A stretch of 45,568 nt of DNA from Mesobacillus boroniphilus JCM 21738 (GCF_000517385.1 NZ_BAUW01000021.1:1-45568); one strand, 5' to 3'; shown: positions 16,700 through 25,460, counted from the stretch's first letter. Notes: generated by a model from the letters alone, not told the origin. Numbers and translations are program-made.

Positions 16700-16930
16700 C
16701 TATTGTCACACCGAACTTCGGGACTTCTAACAAGAAATACATGTGACCGTAGAGGACGAAAAGAACAAATTAAGGTCACAAGAAGGACCAACTTGTGCCC
16801 GTGAAAGAGGAAAATCACAAAGTTCGGTCACAAGAAGGACCAACATGTGCCCGTGAAAGAGGAAAATCACAAATGTCAGTCACAAGCAAGAACAATATGT
16901 TACGGTAAAAGAGAAGAATCACATAGTAGG
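16700..16930. repeat. 52-bp tandem array, core GTCACAAGAAGGACCAAC
   Basis: GGTCACAAG recurs at 16774, 16826 and, as AGTCACAAG, 16878: exactly 52 bp apart. A more diverged copy begins near 16722 and partial ones flank. Each unit carries CACAAG-N9-CTTGTG and GTGA...TCAC inverted repeats about 26 bp apart, the same architecture as the array at 7060 but an unrelated sequence. It sits between cwlJ and the next minus-strand gene. Confidence 0.85.
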
Positions 16931-16964
16931 ATCAAATACTTATACAATCAGAGACGAAGTGGAA

Positions 16965-17690
16965 TCAATCAATTACTTCATCCTTAAATAACGCCGGGTT
17001 TGCTGATGTATTCAAGCTCTGGGTCGACGCCCAAAGGTTCCCAAGGAATCTTGGCATCATCTGCTGTGAAGGTAAGACGCCATACCTCGAAAAATATACA
17101 AAGAGTTTTAAATAGTTACGCGCATTCCCTGGCAGATGAATTTCTTTTGCATAAAACTCGTTTTCGGTCACAGTCGCAAAGGATCGTGTTTCAAAACCTG
17201 AAATAAAACGGGTTTTCTCACCCTCGTACTCATTCTCGATGAAATGGATTTTCTTGATAATCGTTGGGTCGTCGCTGCCATCGTAATTGGCCAGTCTCGC
17301 CTGGTTGAAAGCTGATACAGAATCGAGCTTATAAACTACAGAAAGCACATGGCCGTATGCTTTGTCATGCCCTTCATAAAATGGCTTAATATCAAACTTA
17401 TCCATTAAATCAACCAGAATGAGTTCCTCATCTTTTAAATATGGAGGCCGGAAAATCTGCCTTGAAAGCTTCAATTCATCGAGCGAATTACACTCAACTG
17501 ATATGAAAAAGTACCATTGGCCATGATCATCTAGGCTAATATCATACGATTTCCCGTCCTTTTCCAATATGTAATCCTTAAAACGATTTTCATTGTCAAA
17601 AGTAAAATCCCGTTCCGACTCCTTGCCTGGCATAAAGCCGAAAGGGGATTCGATTGGGACAGCAATCTCTGAATATAATTTATTTATCAT
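16965..17690 (-). CDS. Hypothetical protein, 241 aa
   Basis: Soluble, acidic protein starting MINKLYSEIAVPIESPFGFM; no signal peptide, membrane span or recognised catalytic motif. Predicted mixed alpha/beta (SYDISLDDHGQWYFFISVEC; YGHVLSVVYKLDSV). Not recognised as a named family. ATG at 17690 is preferred over GTG at 17699; the site AGGGTG is moderate. Confidence 0.65.
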   Translation of the reverse strand: MINKLYSEIAVPIESPFGFMPGKESERDFTFDNENRFKDYILEKDGKSYDISLDDHGQWYFFISVECNSLDELKLSRQIFRPPYLKDEELILVDLMDKFDIKPFYEGHDKAYGHVLSVVYKLDSVSAFNQARLANYDGSDDPTIIKKIHFIENEYEGEKTRFISGFETRSFATVTENEFYAKEIHLPGNARNYLKLFVYFSRYGVLPSQQMMPRFLGNLWASTQSLNTSANPALFKDEVID

Positions 17691-17775
17691 TACCAACACA
17701 CCCTTTTAAAAATCTAAGATACATACAGATTACCCATTATTATTTAGAAGAACACTGGAAAGTGGTGATAATCCG

Positions 17776-17986
17776 ATGAAGCGATGGTTAAGACTAATGA
17801 TGTTCGTCTCCTTTATATTCAATTTATGATTCTACGAGAGACGGGTTCGGGTACGGAAGTATTGAAGAAGCAACCTGTGAAGGGATTGCGGAAGTGAATA
17901 CCGACGGACGCACTGATTACATATTAGAGGATTGCAACCAGGAGGAAAAGGAACTGACAATACTGATGGTAGGAAAACAACTGTAA
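17776..17986 (+). pseudogene. Small secreted or lipoprotein-like gene, broken
   Basis: ATG 17776 (GGTGATAATCCG upstream) opens a signal-like segment MKRWLRLMMFVSFIFNL and stops at 17827. A second frame continues YDSTRDGFGYGSIEEATCEG and LEDCNQEEKELTILMV to a TAA at 17984. The join lacks at least two bases and probably the lipobox. Two Cys in the mature part. Family not recognised. Confidence 0.45.
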
Positions 17987-18075
17987 ATTACTGTCGATAA
18001 GAGGCAGGAGGAGCTTCACCAATACTTATAGAAATTATCTATTGAATTTAATGCACTGATAAGGAGTGAATTTTC

Positions 18076-18453
18076 ATGATAAGTAAAATCGGTCAAATTA
18101 TGTTGTACGTAAATGATCAGGATGTTGCAATTAAGTTTTGGACTGAAAAGTTGGGTTTTGTTGTTAAAGCAGAAGAGGATAACGGTTCAGGGTTTAGATG
18201 GATTGAAATTGCCCCGAGTTTAGATTCTGCAACAAGTATCGTACTGCATGATAAAGAATTTGTTGCAAAAATGTCGCCAGGACTTAATCTTGGCACTCCT
18301 TCATTAATGTTTTACTCAGAAAATCTTGAAGAATTCCGCAACGATTTATCAAATAAAAATGTGTTTGTCGGTGAAATTGTAAACATGCCTTCAGGCAGGG
18401 TATTTAACTTTGCCGATGATGAAGAAAATTACTTTGCTGTAATGGAAAAATAA
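18076..18453 (+). CDS. VOC (glyoxalase/bleomycin-resistance fold) family protein
   Basis: 125-residue vicinal oxygen chelate protein: two beta-alpha-beta-beta-beta units, starting ISKIGQIMLYVNDQDVAIKFW (conserved D-Q-D-x-A-x-x-F-W) and ending FADDEENYFAVME with the C-terminal metal-ligand Glu region. Family members are glyoxalases, dioxygenases or fosfomycin/bleomycin resistance proteins; substrate cannot be assigned. AAGGAGTGAATTTTC-ATG start and terminator after the stop. Confidence 0.85.
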   Translation: MISKIGQIMLYVNDQDVAIKFWTEKLGFVVKAEEDNGSGFRWIEIAPSLDSATSIVLHDKEFVAKMSPGLNLGTPSLMFYSENLEEFRNDLSNKNVFVGEIVNMPSGRVFNFADDEENYFAVMEK

Positions 18454-18471
18454 TATCTTCGAAAACAAATG

Positions 18472-18500
18472 AGCCGTTTTTTAGAAAGCGGCTTTTTTAT
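18472..18500 (+). terminator. Rho-independent terminator
   Basis: AGCCG / CGGCT stem with an A/T-rich loop and T6 tail, 18 bases after the VOC gene. Confidence 0.7.
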
Positions 18501-18529
18501 TTTGTCTATTTTTTACTAACGAAAGATAA

Positions 18530-18970
18530 TTATATATTGGAAAAAGAAGGGATATGCCATCTTGTATCGAATCTTATCACCGAATGGTTTTGGATGATAA
18601 TAAAATGAGTATGGAAGAAGATTGATCCCATACTCAAATGCAAATCTATTAAAGAAAGTACTCCTTGTACATAAAAAAATGTCGCTATTACTGATCCAAT
18701 TAAATAGAGTATAGAAGCGTAAAATGCATATGAGGGTGAAAACTTTTCCGGTGATTGATTCATTTTAATTCCTGTTTCACCTTGGACTTGCATATCAATG
18801 CTTCGGCTTGTAAATCCGCCTGATGAACTAAAGAAGTAAATGAAGAATGTGCTAGCCAGGGCTACGAAAACTGAAACCTCTATAAAGCTAAAATCCATTA
18901 TTAACGTTGCTCCGAAGTTGATTAATCCGATGATTATCAAAGTAGCTATAAAACTTATAGTTTTACCGAT
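18530..18970 (-). CDS. Membrane protein of unknown function; start codon unclear
   Basis: Two predicted membrane helices (ISFIATLIIIGLINFGATLI; VSVFVALASTFFIYFFSSSG), a polar loop and a third (YLIGSVIATFFYV). The minus strand has AAAAGGGGGTCTTTACC followed by ATC GGT AAA, where an ATG would be expected; an in-frame stop lies just upstream, so either ATC or a TTG at 18940 is used, or the start is altered. The last 45 residues may be out of frame (the +1 frame reads FEYGINLLPYSFYYHPKPFG, which is more protein-like), so one base may be missing near 18660. Unrecognised. Confidence 0.5.
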   Translation of the reverse strand: MGKTISFIATLIIIGLINFGATLIMDFSFIEVSVFVALASTFFIYFFSSSGGFTSRSIDMQVQGETGIKMNQSPEKFSPSYAFYASILYLIGSVIATFFYVQGVLSLIDLHLSMGSIFFHTHFIIIQNHSVIRFDTRWHIPSFSNI

Positions 18971-19084
18971 GGTAAAGACCCCCTTTTAAGTTGTTACGCG
19001 TGACAATAGAAAAAGGTTTCATTTTTTTGTAAATTAAGGGAGTTAGCCTCTTAAAAATGTGTCAGGGGAAGACAGAATCATTAG

Positions 19085-19252
19085 TATATAGGAACACCAA
19101 CAGCCGAGGTATTAGAAAAACAGCAGATCGACTCCTTAAAAGAAGATGTAATGCATCCAGTGGATGGGGAAGCAGATCACTTATTTGTGATTAAGGACAA
19201 CGCAGAATCTAAAGCTGTTAATCTGGAGATTTTACGCATAGCAAGACAATAA
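19085..19252 (+). pseudogene. Orphan C-terminal gene fragment
   Basis: Reads IGTPTAEVLEKQQIDSLKED and VDGEADHLFVIKDNAESKAV up to a TAA at 19252. No start codon or ribosome site. The protein-like composition suggests the tail of a lost gene. The rest of 18971-19285 shows no gene. Confidence 0.35.
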
Positions 19253-19285
19253 ATCGCTGGATCTAAAATAAGTGGGGGATTTCAT

Positions 19286-19768
19286 ATTAAAAAACTAGTC
19301 ATTCTCTTTGTTGTCTTAGTGCTTTCAGCCTGTGGACCTAGATTAGATGAAAATGCTCAATTAGCAAAAGAATATTTAAAAGATCAAGGATACTCGATTA
19401 AATCCTATGAGGGCAAATATTCTCATATTATAGAAAGGGAACAATTAATTCATGAGCCGGACATTTTTGTTTGGGCCGTGCAAACAGTGGAGCCGGATGC
19501 TTATATTGGAAAGGAAATCACACAGGAGATTTTTATTGTGAAAAATCACCCTCTAAGTAAAATTTACGGTCCGCAGAAAAGTTTTACCTATAAGGTATCA
19601 GTCAGTGTTTTTATGTTTGATGGGGAAATAATTGGCGGTACATCCTTCCCAATCGGAAATGGGATTGGTGGTTCGCCATATTCACTCGATGGCAAAACTG
19701 CTGAAGAGGTTATAAAAATGGACTATGCAGAATGGCAAAAACAATGGTATGAGAAGTATGGAGAATGA
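19286..19768 (+). CDS. Lipoprotein, 160 aa, with apparent ATT start
   Basis: Lipoprotein signal KKLVILFVVLVLSAC with Cys16, then a 145-residue mature domain (EYLKDQGYSIKSYEGKY; FIVKNHPLSKIYGP; EEVIKMDYAEWQKQWYEK) resembling DUF4830-type or similar Bacillus surface proteins of unknown function. GTGGGGGATTTCAT ends directly before ATT AAA AAA; the frame has no ATG, TTG or GTG before the lipobox region, so ATT at 19286 is the apparent start (ATT starts are rare, for example infC) or an ATG has been altered. Confidence 0.65.
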   Translation: MKKLVILFVVLVLSACGPRLDENAQLAKEYLKDQGYSIKSYEGKYSHIIEREQLIHEPDIFVWAVQTVEPDAYIGKEITQEIFIVKNHPLSKIYGPQKSFTYKVSVSVFMFDGEIIGGTSFPIGNGIGGSPYSLDGKTAEEVIKMDYAEWQKQWYEKYGE

Positions 19769-19778
19769 TTATATTACC

Positions 19779-19803
19779 TGCTGCCCATTAACGGCAGCAT
19801 TTT
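19779..19803 (+). terminator. Rho-independent terminator
   Basis: TGCTGCC / GGCAGCA stem, CATTAAC loop, TTTT. Confidence 0.75.
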
Positions 19804-19839
19804 GCTATCAAATACTCTTTAATAAAGAGGAGGTCTGTT

Positions 19840-20052
19840 TTGGAAAAGAATTTCGTCTATTTATTATTAACAATAATATTTTTTGTGGGTTATGTATTAA
19901 TATTTGATTATTTTTTTCAATATACTGAAATGATGTTTGTGCCTTATGGGCTCCTGATATTCATTTTGCAAATCGGCTTTTCCATTGTGATCCTCTTTCC
20001 TGTTTCGGTAATAACCACTAAAAAGATATTTGATATCCTTCGAGGATCTTAG
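19840..20052 (+). CDS. Small two-span membrane protein, 70 aa
   Basis: TTG start with GAGGAGGTCTGTT upstream. Two hydrophobic helices (VYLLLTIIFFVGYVLIFDYF; LLIFILQIGFSIVILFPVS) and a basic C-terminus (TTKKIFDILRGS). Lies 71 bases after the lipoprotein gene, beyond its terminator. Family not recognised. Confidence 0.7.
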   Translation: MEKNFVYLLLTIIFFVGYVLIFDYFFQYTEMMFVPYGLLIFILQIGFSIVILFPVSVITTKKIFDILRGS

Positions 20053-20171
20053 GCTACTTACAAAATTAAGCGAATGAAGTTGATTTAGATTCGTAAGAGT
20101 AATAGTGAATTGAACATAAGAAAAGCTATCACGATAAAATGATTCGTAATAGCTTATCATTATTGATATGA

Positions 20172-21020
20172 TTATTTTTCATCATATCCAAAATTCATAA
20201 GTTGATAGCGGCCTTTAATAATTTGGTAGATGCCGTATAATATTAGTCCGGCTGCTACAATAGCTAATAAAAATTGACCGAATGGCTGGCTTGCTAATTC
20301 TGTTAATGCACCGCCGAGACCTTTGGATTCGTTGGGGTTATTTGTGTATGCTGTTCGAATGAAGAAAAATCCAACCATACTGAGAACAATACCTCGGGAA
20401 ATCAGCCCAATTTTACCAGAAAGGTGTGCGATTTTGCGTTCTTTATCATTCATTTCATAGGTTTTAAATTTGGACATGAATTTCTCTTTAACTCCACTAT
20501 ATAGTTCGTAAACTCCATATCCAATAATGATTGCTCCAACCAGTCCAACCAACCAGACGCCAAATGGCTGCTCCATTAACTTGGCCGAAATCGTTTTCTC
20601 TGAATTGCCACTGCCAGCAGATCCAGTCTTGCTGGCTAATTTTATTGCACCAAATGCTAAATTCGTATAGATCAGTCCGCTGATGAAATAACCCGTTCTT
20701 TTAATCAGCCCTTTGGCATCTGTTCCTTCATTTTCAGGATCCTTTATTGCTTTGATAAAATCCCATAAGATATATCCAATTAAACCAATCCCGATAATCC
20801 ATAGGGCAACTTCACCAAAAGGCATTTCGGAGATTGATTGAAGTGCACCTGAGGTCCCAGTCGTGTCGCCTTTGGGTCCGAATGCAGCTAAGGCAGCGAG
20901 CACTCCAACCATTACAAACACCAGACCTTTTGCAATATAGCCAAAGCGTGCAAATCGGCGCATCCAAGGTTTAGCTTCTTTCAATTTATCTTTAACTTCT
21001 ATATTTGATGGTGAATGCAT
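20172..21020 (-). CDS. DUF1206 integral membrane protein
   Basis: 282 aa, six membrane helices organised as three repeats of a two-helix DUF1206 unit. Each repeat starts with a conserved Arg/Gly/Lys pattern (RRFARFGYIAKGLVFVMVGV; KRTGYFISGLIYTNLAFGA; GKIGLISRGIVLSMVGFFF) and ends with QPFG plus a G-x-x-x-Y helix. The three-fold QPFG/MPFG recurrence is clear. Function unknown; found in many bacteria and cyanobacteria. ATG follows GAGGAAGTGTTCATAAC on the minus strand. Confidence 0.9.
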   Translation of the reverse strand: MHSPSNIEVKDKLKEAKPWMRRFARFGYIAKGLVFVMVGVLAALAAFGPKGDTTGTSGALQSISEMPFGEVALWIIGIGLIGYILWDFIKAIKDPENEGTDAKGLIKRTGYFISGLIYTNLAFGAIKLASKTGSAGSGNSEKTISAKLMEQPFGVWLVGLVGAIIIGYGVYELYSGVKEKFMSKFKTYEMNDKERKIAHLSGKIGLISRGIVLSMVGFFFIRTAYTNNPNESKGLGGALTELASQPFGQFLLAIVAAGLILYGIYQIIKGRYQLMNFGYDEK

Positions 21021-21186
21021 GTTATGAACACTTCCTCTATTTTTCTCTCATTTATAAAAATCGTTCCCCCTTTTCCTAAAAAGAAACCAACTGGGCTTCT
21101 TGTTTTTGTCATCATTAAGTCTATTGTTTTATTTTTTAGCAGTACGGGAAAAGTAGAAGAAATTCTATCCTAAGGAGGTATGCAAA

Positions 21187-21393
21187 ATGCCTTATAATTC
21201 TTTAAAAGACCTGCCGGATGCTGTAAAGGATAACCTGCCGCATCATGCCCAGGAAATATTCAAGGAGGCTTTCAATTCGGCTTCAGAACAATACGATGAA
21301 GAAGAAACAGCCTTTAAGGTAGCATGGAGCGCTGTTAAAAATGAGTACGAAAAGAATGATGATGATGAATGGGTAAGAAAAGAAGAAGATTAG
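21187..21393 (+). CDS. chaB: ChaB family protein
   Basis: 68-residue ChaB-domain protein: PYNSLKDLPDAVKDNLPHHA, QEIFKEAFNSA and FKVAWSAVKNEY are the family signature. ChaB of E. coli is annotated as a regulator of the ChaA cation antiporter, but in Firmicutes it is usually alone and its role is not known. The tail is very acidic. ATG follows TAAGGAGGTATGCAAA. Confidence 0.92.
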   Translation: MPYNSLKDLPDAVKDNLPHHAQEIFKEAFNSASEQYDEEETAFKVAWSAVKNEYEKNDDDEWVRKEED

Positions 21394-21412
21394 GGTTTTA
21401 TACTTTATTACA

Positions 21413-21446
21413 GCCGCTTTCCTTTAAGGGGAAGGCGGTTTATTTT
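21413..21446 (+). terminator. Rho-independent terminator
   Basis: CCGCTTTCC pairs with GGGAAGGCGG, TTTAA loop, then TTTATTTTT. Confidence 0.8.
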
Positions 21447-21499
21447 TCTACCCTAATCGACAGATTTATTTTATAATATGAAAAAGGGAGGTGAGAAAA

Positions 21500-21832
21500 A
21501 TGTCAGAAGAAAGACTTGATCGATTAGAAGGAATGATGTCGCAACTGATTACCATGGTTGGTAATCTGCATAACAGCATGAGTGATATGCAAAAGGACAT
21601 GAAGGAAATGCAAAAGGACATGAAGGAAATGCAAACTGCTCAAAAGGAACATGGACAAAAGTTTGAATCTATTGAGTTGAGAATGGATAAAATGGAAACA
21701 AAGAATGAATTAAGGCACCAAGAGGTATTGAATCAAATTAAAAGATTGGAAAAAGACCAGGATTTCATCTGGGAAAAGGCAGTGCGAAATGAGAGAGAAC
21801 TTGAGATTATGAAAAGAACTTTGGAATCGTAA
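21500..21832 (+). CDS. Coiled-coil hypothetical protein, 110 aa
   Basis: Almost entirely coiled coil: MSEERLDRLEGMMSQLITM, two perfect copies of the 8-residue unit MQKDMKEM (DNA-level tandem repeat), then ELRMDKMETKNELRHQEV. No Cys. Same kind of protein as the frameshifted gene at 11254 and as Bacillus proteins annotated as hypothetical coiled-coil. ATG at 21500 with GGGAGGTGAGAAAA; the GTG at 21491 lies inside that site. Confidence 0.8.
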   Translation: MSEERLDRLEGMMSQLITMVGNLHNSMSDMQKDMKEMQKDMKEMQTAQKEHGQKFESIELRMDKMETKNELRHQEVLNQIKRLEKDQDFIWEKAVRNERELEIMKRTLES

Positions 21833-21850
21833 TCTAAGCATCTTTTCGCT

Positions 21851-21888
21851 GCCAAGCTTACCACCTATCAGCAAGCTTGGCAAGTTTG
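21851..21888. terminator. Stem-loop between convergent genes
   Basis: GCCAAGCTT / AAGCTTGGC perfect nine-pair stem with a 13-base loop. T tails are weak on both sides, so efficiency is uncertain. Confidence 0.6.
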
Positions 21889-21898
21889 TTACTAACAT

Positions 21899-22084
21899 TT
21901 AAATTTCCTTAGATGACTCTCCATGGAATTGCTCCAGCAACTCGATTATTCTTTTGTTCTGCTCCACTTGAATCTCCGAATTTTTATACATGCGATAAAT
22001 CCAGATTAAGAGTATGACAAGTGAAATCGGCACTGCTAAAACTATGAAAAATGAAATCATCCCCATTATAGAAGGCGCAAACAT
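21899..22084 (-). CDS. Small single-span membrane protein, DUF4083-like
   Basis: 61 aa: N-terminal helix IMGMISFFIVLAVPISLVIL plus a short amphipathic tail ending RIIELLEQFHG, which resembles small Bacillus proteins of the DUF4083 type. Minus-strand GGGATGGGATAAT precedes ATG. Function unknown. Confidence 0.65.
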   Translation of the reverse strand: MFAPSIMGMISFFIVLAVPISLVILLIWIYRMYKNSEIQVEQNKRIIELLEQFHGESSKEI

Positions 22085-22218
22085 ATTATCCCATCCCTTA
22101 TATTCATATTACCAAATACAACAATTTTTCCATATGTAGATTACTCCTATTTTATGAACTTATTCAGATATTTTAGTGTCATCGAAAAAGGCAAACATAG
22201 TGCAAAATATCTAAGGTA

Positions 22219-22372
22219 AAGTTTAATAGACATTTTGAGAGCAGCTATTGTGTGAAATGTCCAATAAGTCTTGTTTAATAGACATTTTGAGATCAATCAT
22301 GGTGTGAAATGTCCAAGAGTTGCTTTTTAATGGCCATTTTTGAGAGTTATCACAATTTTAAATGGCTAAAAA
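22219..22372. repeat. 52-bp array, same half-site as at 7060
   Basis: TTTAATAGACATTTTGAGA begins at 22222 and 22274 and a diverged TTTTAATGGCCATTTTTGAG follows 52 bp later. Each unit contains GACATTT ... AAATGTC. This is the same TAGACATTT/AAATGTCTA element as in 7060-7362, 15 kb away. It lies between a minus-strand small gene and the plus-strand Crp gene. Confidence 0.85.
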
Positions 22373-22538
22373 CTTACATATCTTCAATAAACAGAGTGTA
22401 TTAAACTCTACGATAAAATAGCCATTCTTTTATCTGCCCAATCCTGCTCTATTTTTTCCCGCTATGCTTCTTCAAAGTGGTATAATTATCATAATTATTA
22501 GAAAAGTCACCAGTGTAAAAATAGAGGAAGGTGATGGT

Positions 22539-23161
22539 ATGCATTTTCTTCGTTATCAATGGGAGCCGTATTTGTCGTATGGGCAGCTGTTTGAGTTTGA
22601 GAAGAACAAGGTTGTCTATCATCAGGGGGAAGCTGGCAGAGGAATTTTTTATTTGAAAAAGGGTGAAATCAAGGTTACGCTTCTTTCGGACAAGGGGGAT
22701 GAGCGGATCATCAATATGGTTCCGCCTGGGATGCTGTTTGGTGAACATGGGTCCATGGGGAACCTTATTTGACGAGCGGGACGACGACTTGTCCATCGCT
22801 GGTTTACCATTTTTCCGATGATGTCATTGCAGCGATTTGCAAGAAACATCCGGAAGCCGCTGGAATTTATACAGATTCATTGATTTATAAATTCAGGACG
22901 CTGGCGGAAATCATTGCCCATCTGGACAGTCCGGTGGAGCAGCAAATGGCCTTCTACTTGCTTAAGCTTGTTCAGGAGAATGGGAATGCCTCGATGAATC
23001 AAACGGTTTTTTCTAAGTACATTGGCACGTCCCGAATCACTGTGAACAAGATTATTCAAAAGTGGAAGCAGAAAGGGTACATAGAGCTTCACAAGCGTGA
23101 AATTGTTATCATCGATTTTGATAAAATAAGGGCGATTGCCAGCAATCCGCATGTGGATTAA
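22539..23161 (+). pseudogene. Crp/Fnr family transcriptional regulator, frameshifted
   Basis: Cyclic-nucleotide-binding-like beta roll (about 10-110; KVVYHQGEAGRGIFYLKKGEI) and a C-terminal winged helix (SRITVNKIIQKWKQKGYIEL as recognition region). Frame one ends at 22770 (HGSMGNLI); one extra G in GGGG near 22757 gives HGSMGEPYLTSGTTTCPS and a 207-aa protein, the same length as its neighbour on the other strand. No FNR-type Cys cluster and no complete cAMP-binding motif, so the effector is unknown. ATG 22539 has AGGAAGG upstream. Probably a regulator of the adjacent catabolic genes. Confidence 0.85.
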
Positions 23162-23781
23162 CCAACCAGGTTTCTGAGGAAATCTGGTTTTTTTATGAAG
23201 TATTTTCTTTTGTCAATCTCAATTATGCCTGCTTCCTGCCATTGTTTGAGGACCTTGTAAACCGTGATTCTTGTGAGTCCTGTGCAGCAGGCAAGGTCTT
23301 GCTGTGAAATAGGAATCTCGTAATTTTTGAATTCATCGCAAATATTGTGGAGTAAAACGGCTAGTTTTTGTTCCGATGTAAGCGCATTCAAATTTATCCG
23401 ATCTAAAAGGATTTTCATTTTGTGGATGACGCTTTTTGAAAAAAGTTTGAAGAGCTCTGGGTGGGTGAGCATCAGCTGTCGGAATTCGTTTGCTGAGAAG
23501 TGATAAACGACGGAGTCTTTTACTGCGATTGCGGTTGTGAAATGTGTTTTCTGATCGAGTGACTGGACACCTAAGAGTTGGTTCGGAATGACGATGTTCA
23601 GCATGTTTTCTTTTCCAGCGGCTGATTCTGTAACGATCCGCACAAGTCCTTTGTGCAGGTAATAAAAACCTTCTCCAAATTCTCCTTGCTTATAAATGCA
23701 CTCCTTTTTCCTGAAAAACTGGCGAGTGCCGTATTTTAAATAATTCTCCCAATGAAAGACTTCTTCATAAACCGTAACCAT
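23158..23781 (-). CDS. Crp/Fnr family transcriptional regulator
   Basis: 207-residue Crp/Fnr regulator: effector domain with QGEFGEGFYYLHKGLVRIV, long dimerisation helix, and winged HTH ISQQDLACCTGLTRITVYKV. Convergent with the paralogue at 22539; their stop codons overlap by four bases (TTAA at 23158-23161). It is divergent from the catabolic cluster starting at 23980, with a 198-base shared upstream region, the usual position of a pathway regulator. No FNR iron-sulphur Cys set. Start follows GGGAGGTTTTGGT. Confidence 0.9.
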   Translation of the reverse strand: MVTVYEEVFHWENYLKYGTRQFFRKKECIYKQGEFGEGFYYLHKGLVRIVTESAAGKENMLNIVIPNQLLGVQSLDQKTHFTTAIAVKDSVVYHFSANEFRQLMLTHPELFKLFSKSVIHKMKILLDRINLNALTSEQKLAVLLHNICDEFKNYEIPISQQDLACCTGLTRITVYKVLKQWQEAGIIEIDKRKYFIKKPDFLRNLVG

Positions 23782-23832
23782 ACCAAAACCTCCCTAAGAG
23801 TGAAGTTGATATCTAACATTATCATAGGGGAA

Positions 23833-23920
23833 ACGTTGAAATAATTCTATAACTTATTAGATAATTTAGACTTTTAAGAAACTATTTCTCAAAAAACGTT
23901 AAATAGGCTACAGTTACGTT
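23833..23920. promoter_or_regulatory. Repeated ACGTT motifs between regulator and catabolic cluster
   Basis: ACGTTGAAA (23833), ACGTTAAAT (23896) and ACGTTCAAA (23916) recur in the divergent region; the last two are 20 bp apart and AACGT/ACGTT form a spaced inverted repeat. This could be an operator for one of the Crp/Fnr proteins, but does not match a known consensus. Confidence 0.3.
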
Positions 23921-23979
23921 CAAAAATTAGTATTACAATTCATTATGAATTTTCAATTAATTTTTTCAGGAGGGTGAAT

Positions 23980-25460
23980 ATGGGAATTAGGACTGGAGCT
24001 CAATATATCGAAGCGGTTAAAGCACGTAAGCATGAGGTATGGCTTTCTGGGAGGAAAGTCGAGAATTTATTTGAGGAGCCGGTGTTCAAGCAGCCGATCC
24101 TTGAAATTGCAAAGCTGTATGACATGCAGCATGATCCTGAATTCCAGGATAAAATCACTCATGTTTGTGAGGAAACCGGTGAAAGAGTGAACAATGCATT
24201 CCTCGTACCAAAAAGCTATGAAGATTTAGTCAAGCGCCGCAATGTTTTCGAAGCATTTGCGAAGGCAACATTCGGCCTAATGGGAAGGACTCCGGATTTC
24301 TTGAACGTCGTGGTGACGTCGATGTACTACAATTCTTGGTTCTTTGAAAAATACAATAAAAACTGGGCAGAAAATGTCCGCAACTATTATAAATACATCC
24401 GTGATAATGACATCTTCTTAACCCACGCAATCATCAACCGCAAAATGACCGCAGCAAGACTTCACATGAGCAGAAGGATACGTACACACACCTTGGTGCA
24501 GTGAAGGAGACACCAGATGGTTTGGTCGTCAGGGGTGCAAAAATGCTGGCAACGCTGGCTCCGGTAACAGATGAGGTTATCATCTACTCATTCCCTGGAT
24601 TCGCGCCTGGTGATGAAAAGTACGCACTGGCATTTGCGATTCCTATTGAGACACCAGGACTGCGCATCATATGCCGTGAGCCGATGCAGGATGGAAAGCG
24701 CTCCTTCTTTGATCACCCGCTTGCATCAAGATTCGAAGAAATGGATGCCTTACTAGTGTTTGATGATGTAGTTGTTCCTTGGGACCGCGTATTCCTATAT
24801 AACAATGTCGAGGCGGCCAACAAGCTTTATCCTATGACAGGCGCGGGACAGCAGCCAGCACATCAATCCGGTGTAAGGGGTCTAGTGAAATTGGAGTTCG
24901 CGACACAGGTGGCGATGAAGGTTGCCGATACAATCGGTGTCGATGCATACTTGAACGTCCAGGAGCAGCTTGCTGAAATCGCGCAGTCACTTGAATCAAT
25001 CAGGGCATTATTGAAAGTTGCGGAATACGAGCACACAATGACTGAGCATGGTGAAGCGATGCCAGCTTATGTTCCCCTGGAGACCATTCGCGGGTTGCTG
25101 CCGAAAATGTATCCGCGGGCAATTGAGGTCATCCAGATTGTTGGTGCAGGAGGCTTGCTGATGTCTCCAACAGGAGCGGATTTTGAAAGTGATGAACTAA
25201 GAGGTTCAATTGATAATTACTATGTCGGCCGGGAAGGAATTTCTTCTTTGGAACGCGTCAGCATTTTTAAACTCGCTTGGGACCTGTGCGGCGAGGCGTT
25301 CGGACAGCGTCTATTGCAGTATGAGCGCTACTACACAGGAGATCCAATCCGTAAACGCGGAATTTTCTATAACAACTATAAGCGCCAAACACCACTTACG
25401 ATGGTCGACGAGGCCTTGAAGGGTGCACAGCTGGATAATAAGGAAGCGCTTACAAACTAA
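23980..25460 (+). pseudogene. HpaB-family flavin-dependent monooxygenase (probable anthranilate 3-hydroxylase), frameshifted
   Basis: Oxygenase component of a two-component FADH2-dependent hydroxylase (4-hydroxyphenylacetate 3-hydroxylase family): [19 protein letters not shown] at the start, [15 protein letters not shown] after repair, and C-terminal [17 protein letters not shown]. One C is missing near 24438 (AACCG for AACCCG), which splits the gene at 24504; repaired length is 493 aa. Family knowledge: the homologous gene in the G. thermodenitrificans anthranilate cluster, next to an FAD synthetase and a flavin reductase as here, converts anthranilate to 3-hydroxyanthranilate. The downstream 3-hydroxyanthranilate genes support that substrate. 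ATG 23980 follows AGGAGGGTGAAT. Confidence 0.85.

Noticed and set aside
23974..25460. Programmed frameshift in the HpaB-type gene
   Set aside because: No slippery heptamer or downstream pseudoknot is visible, the lesion is a missing C in CCC, and many genes nearby have the same kind of lesion.
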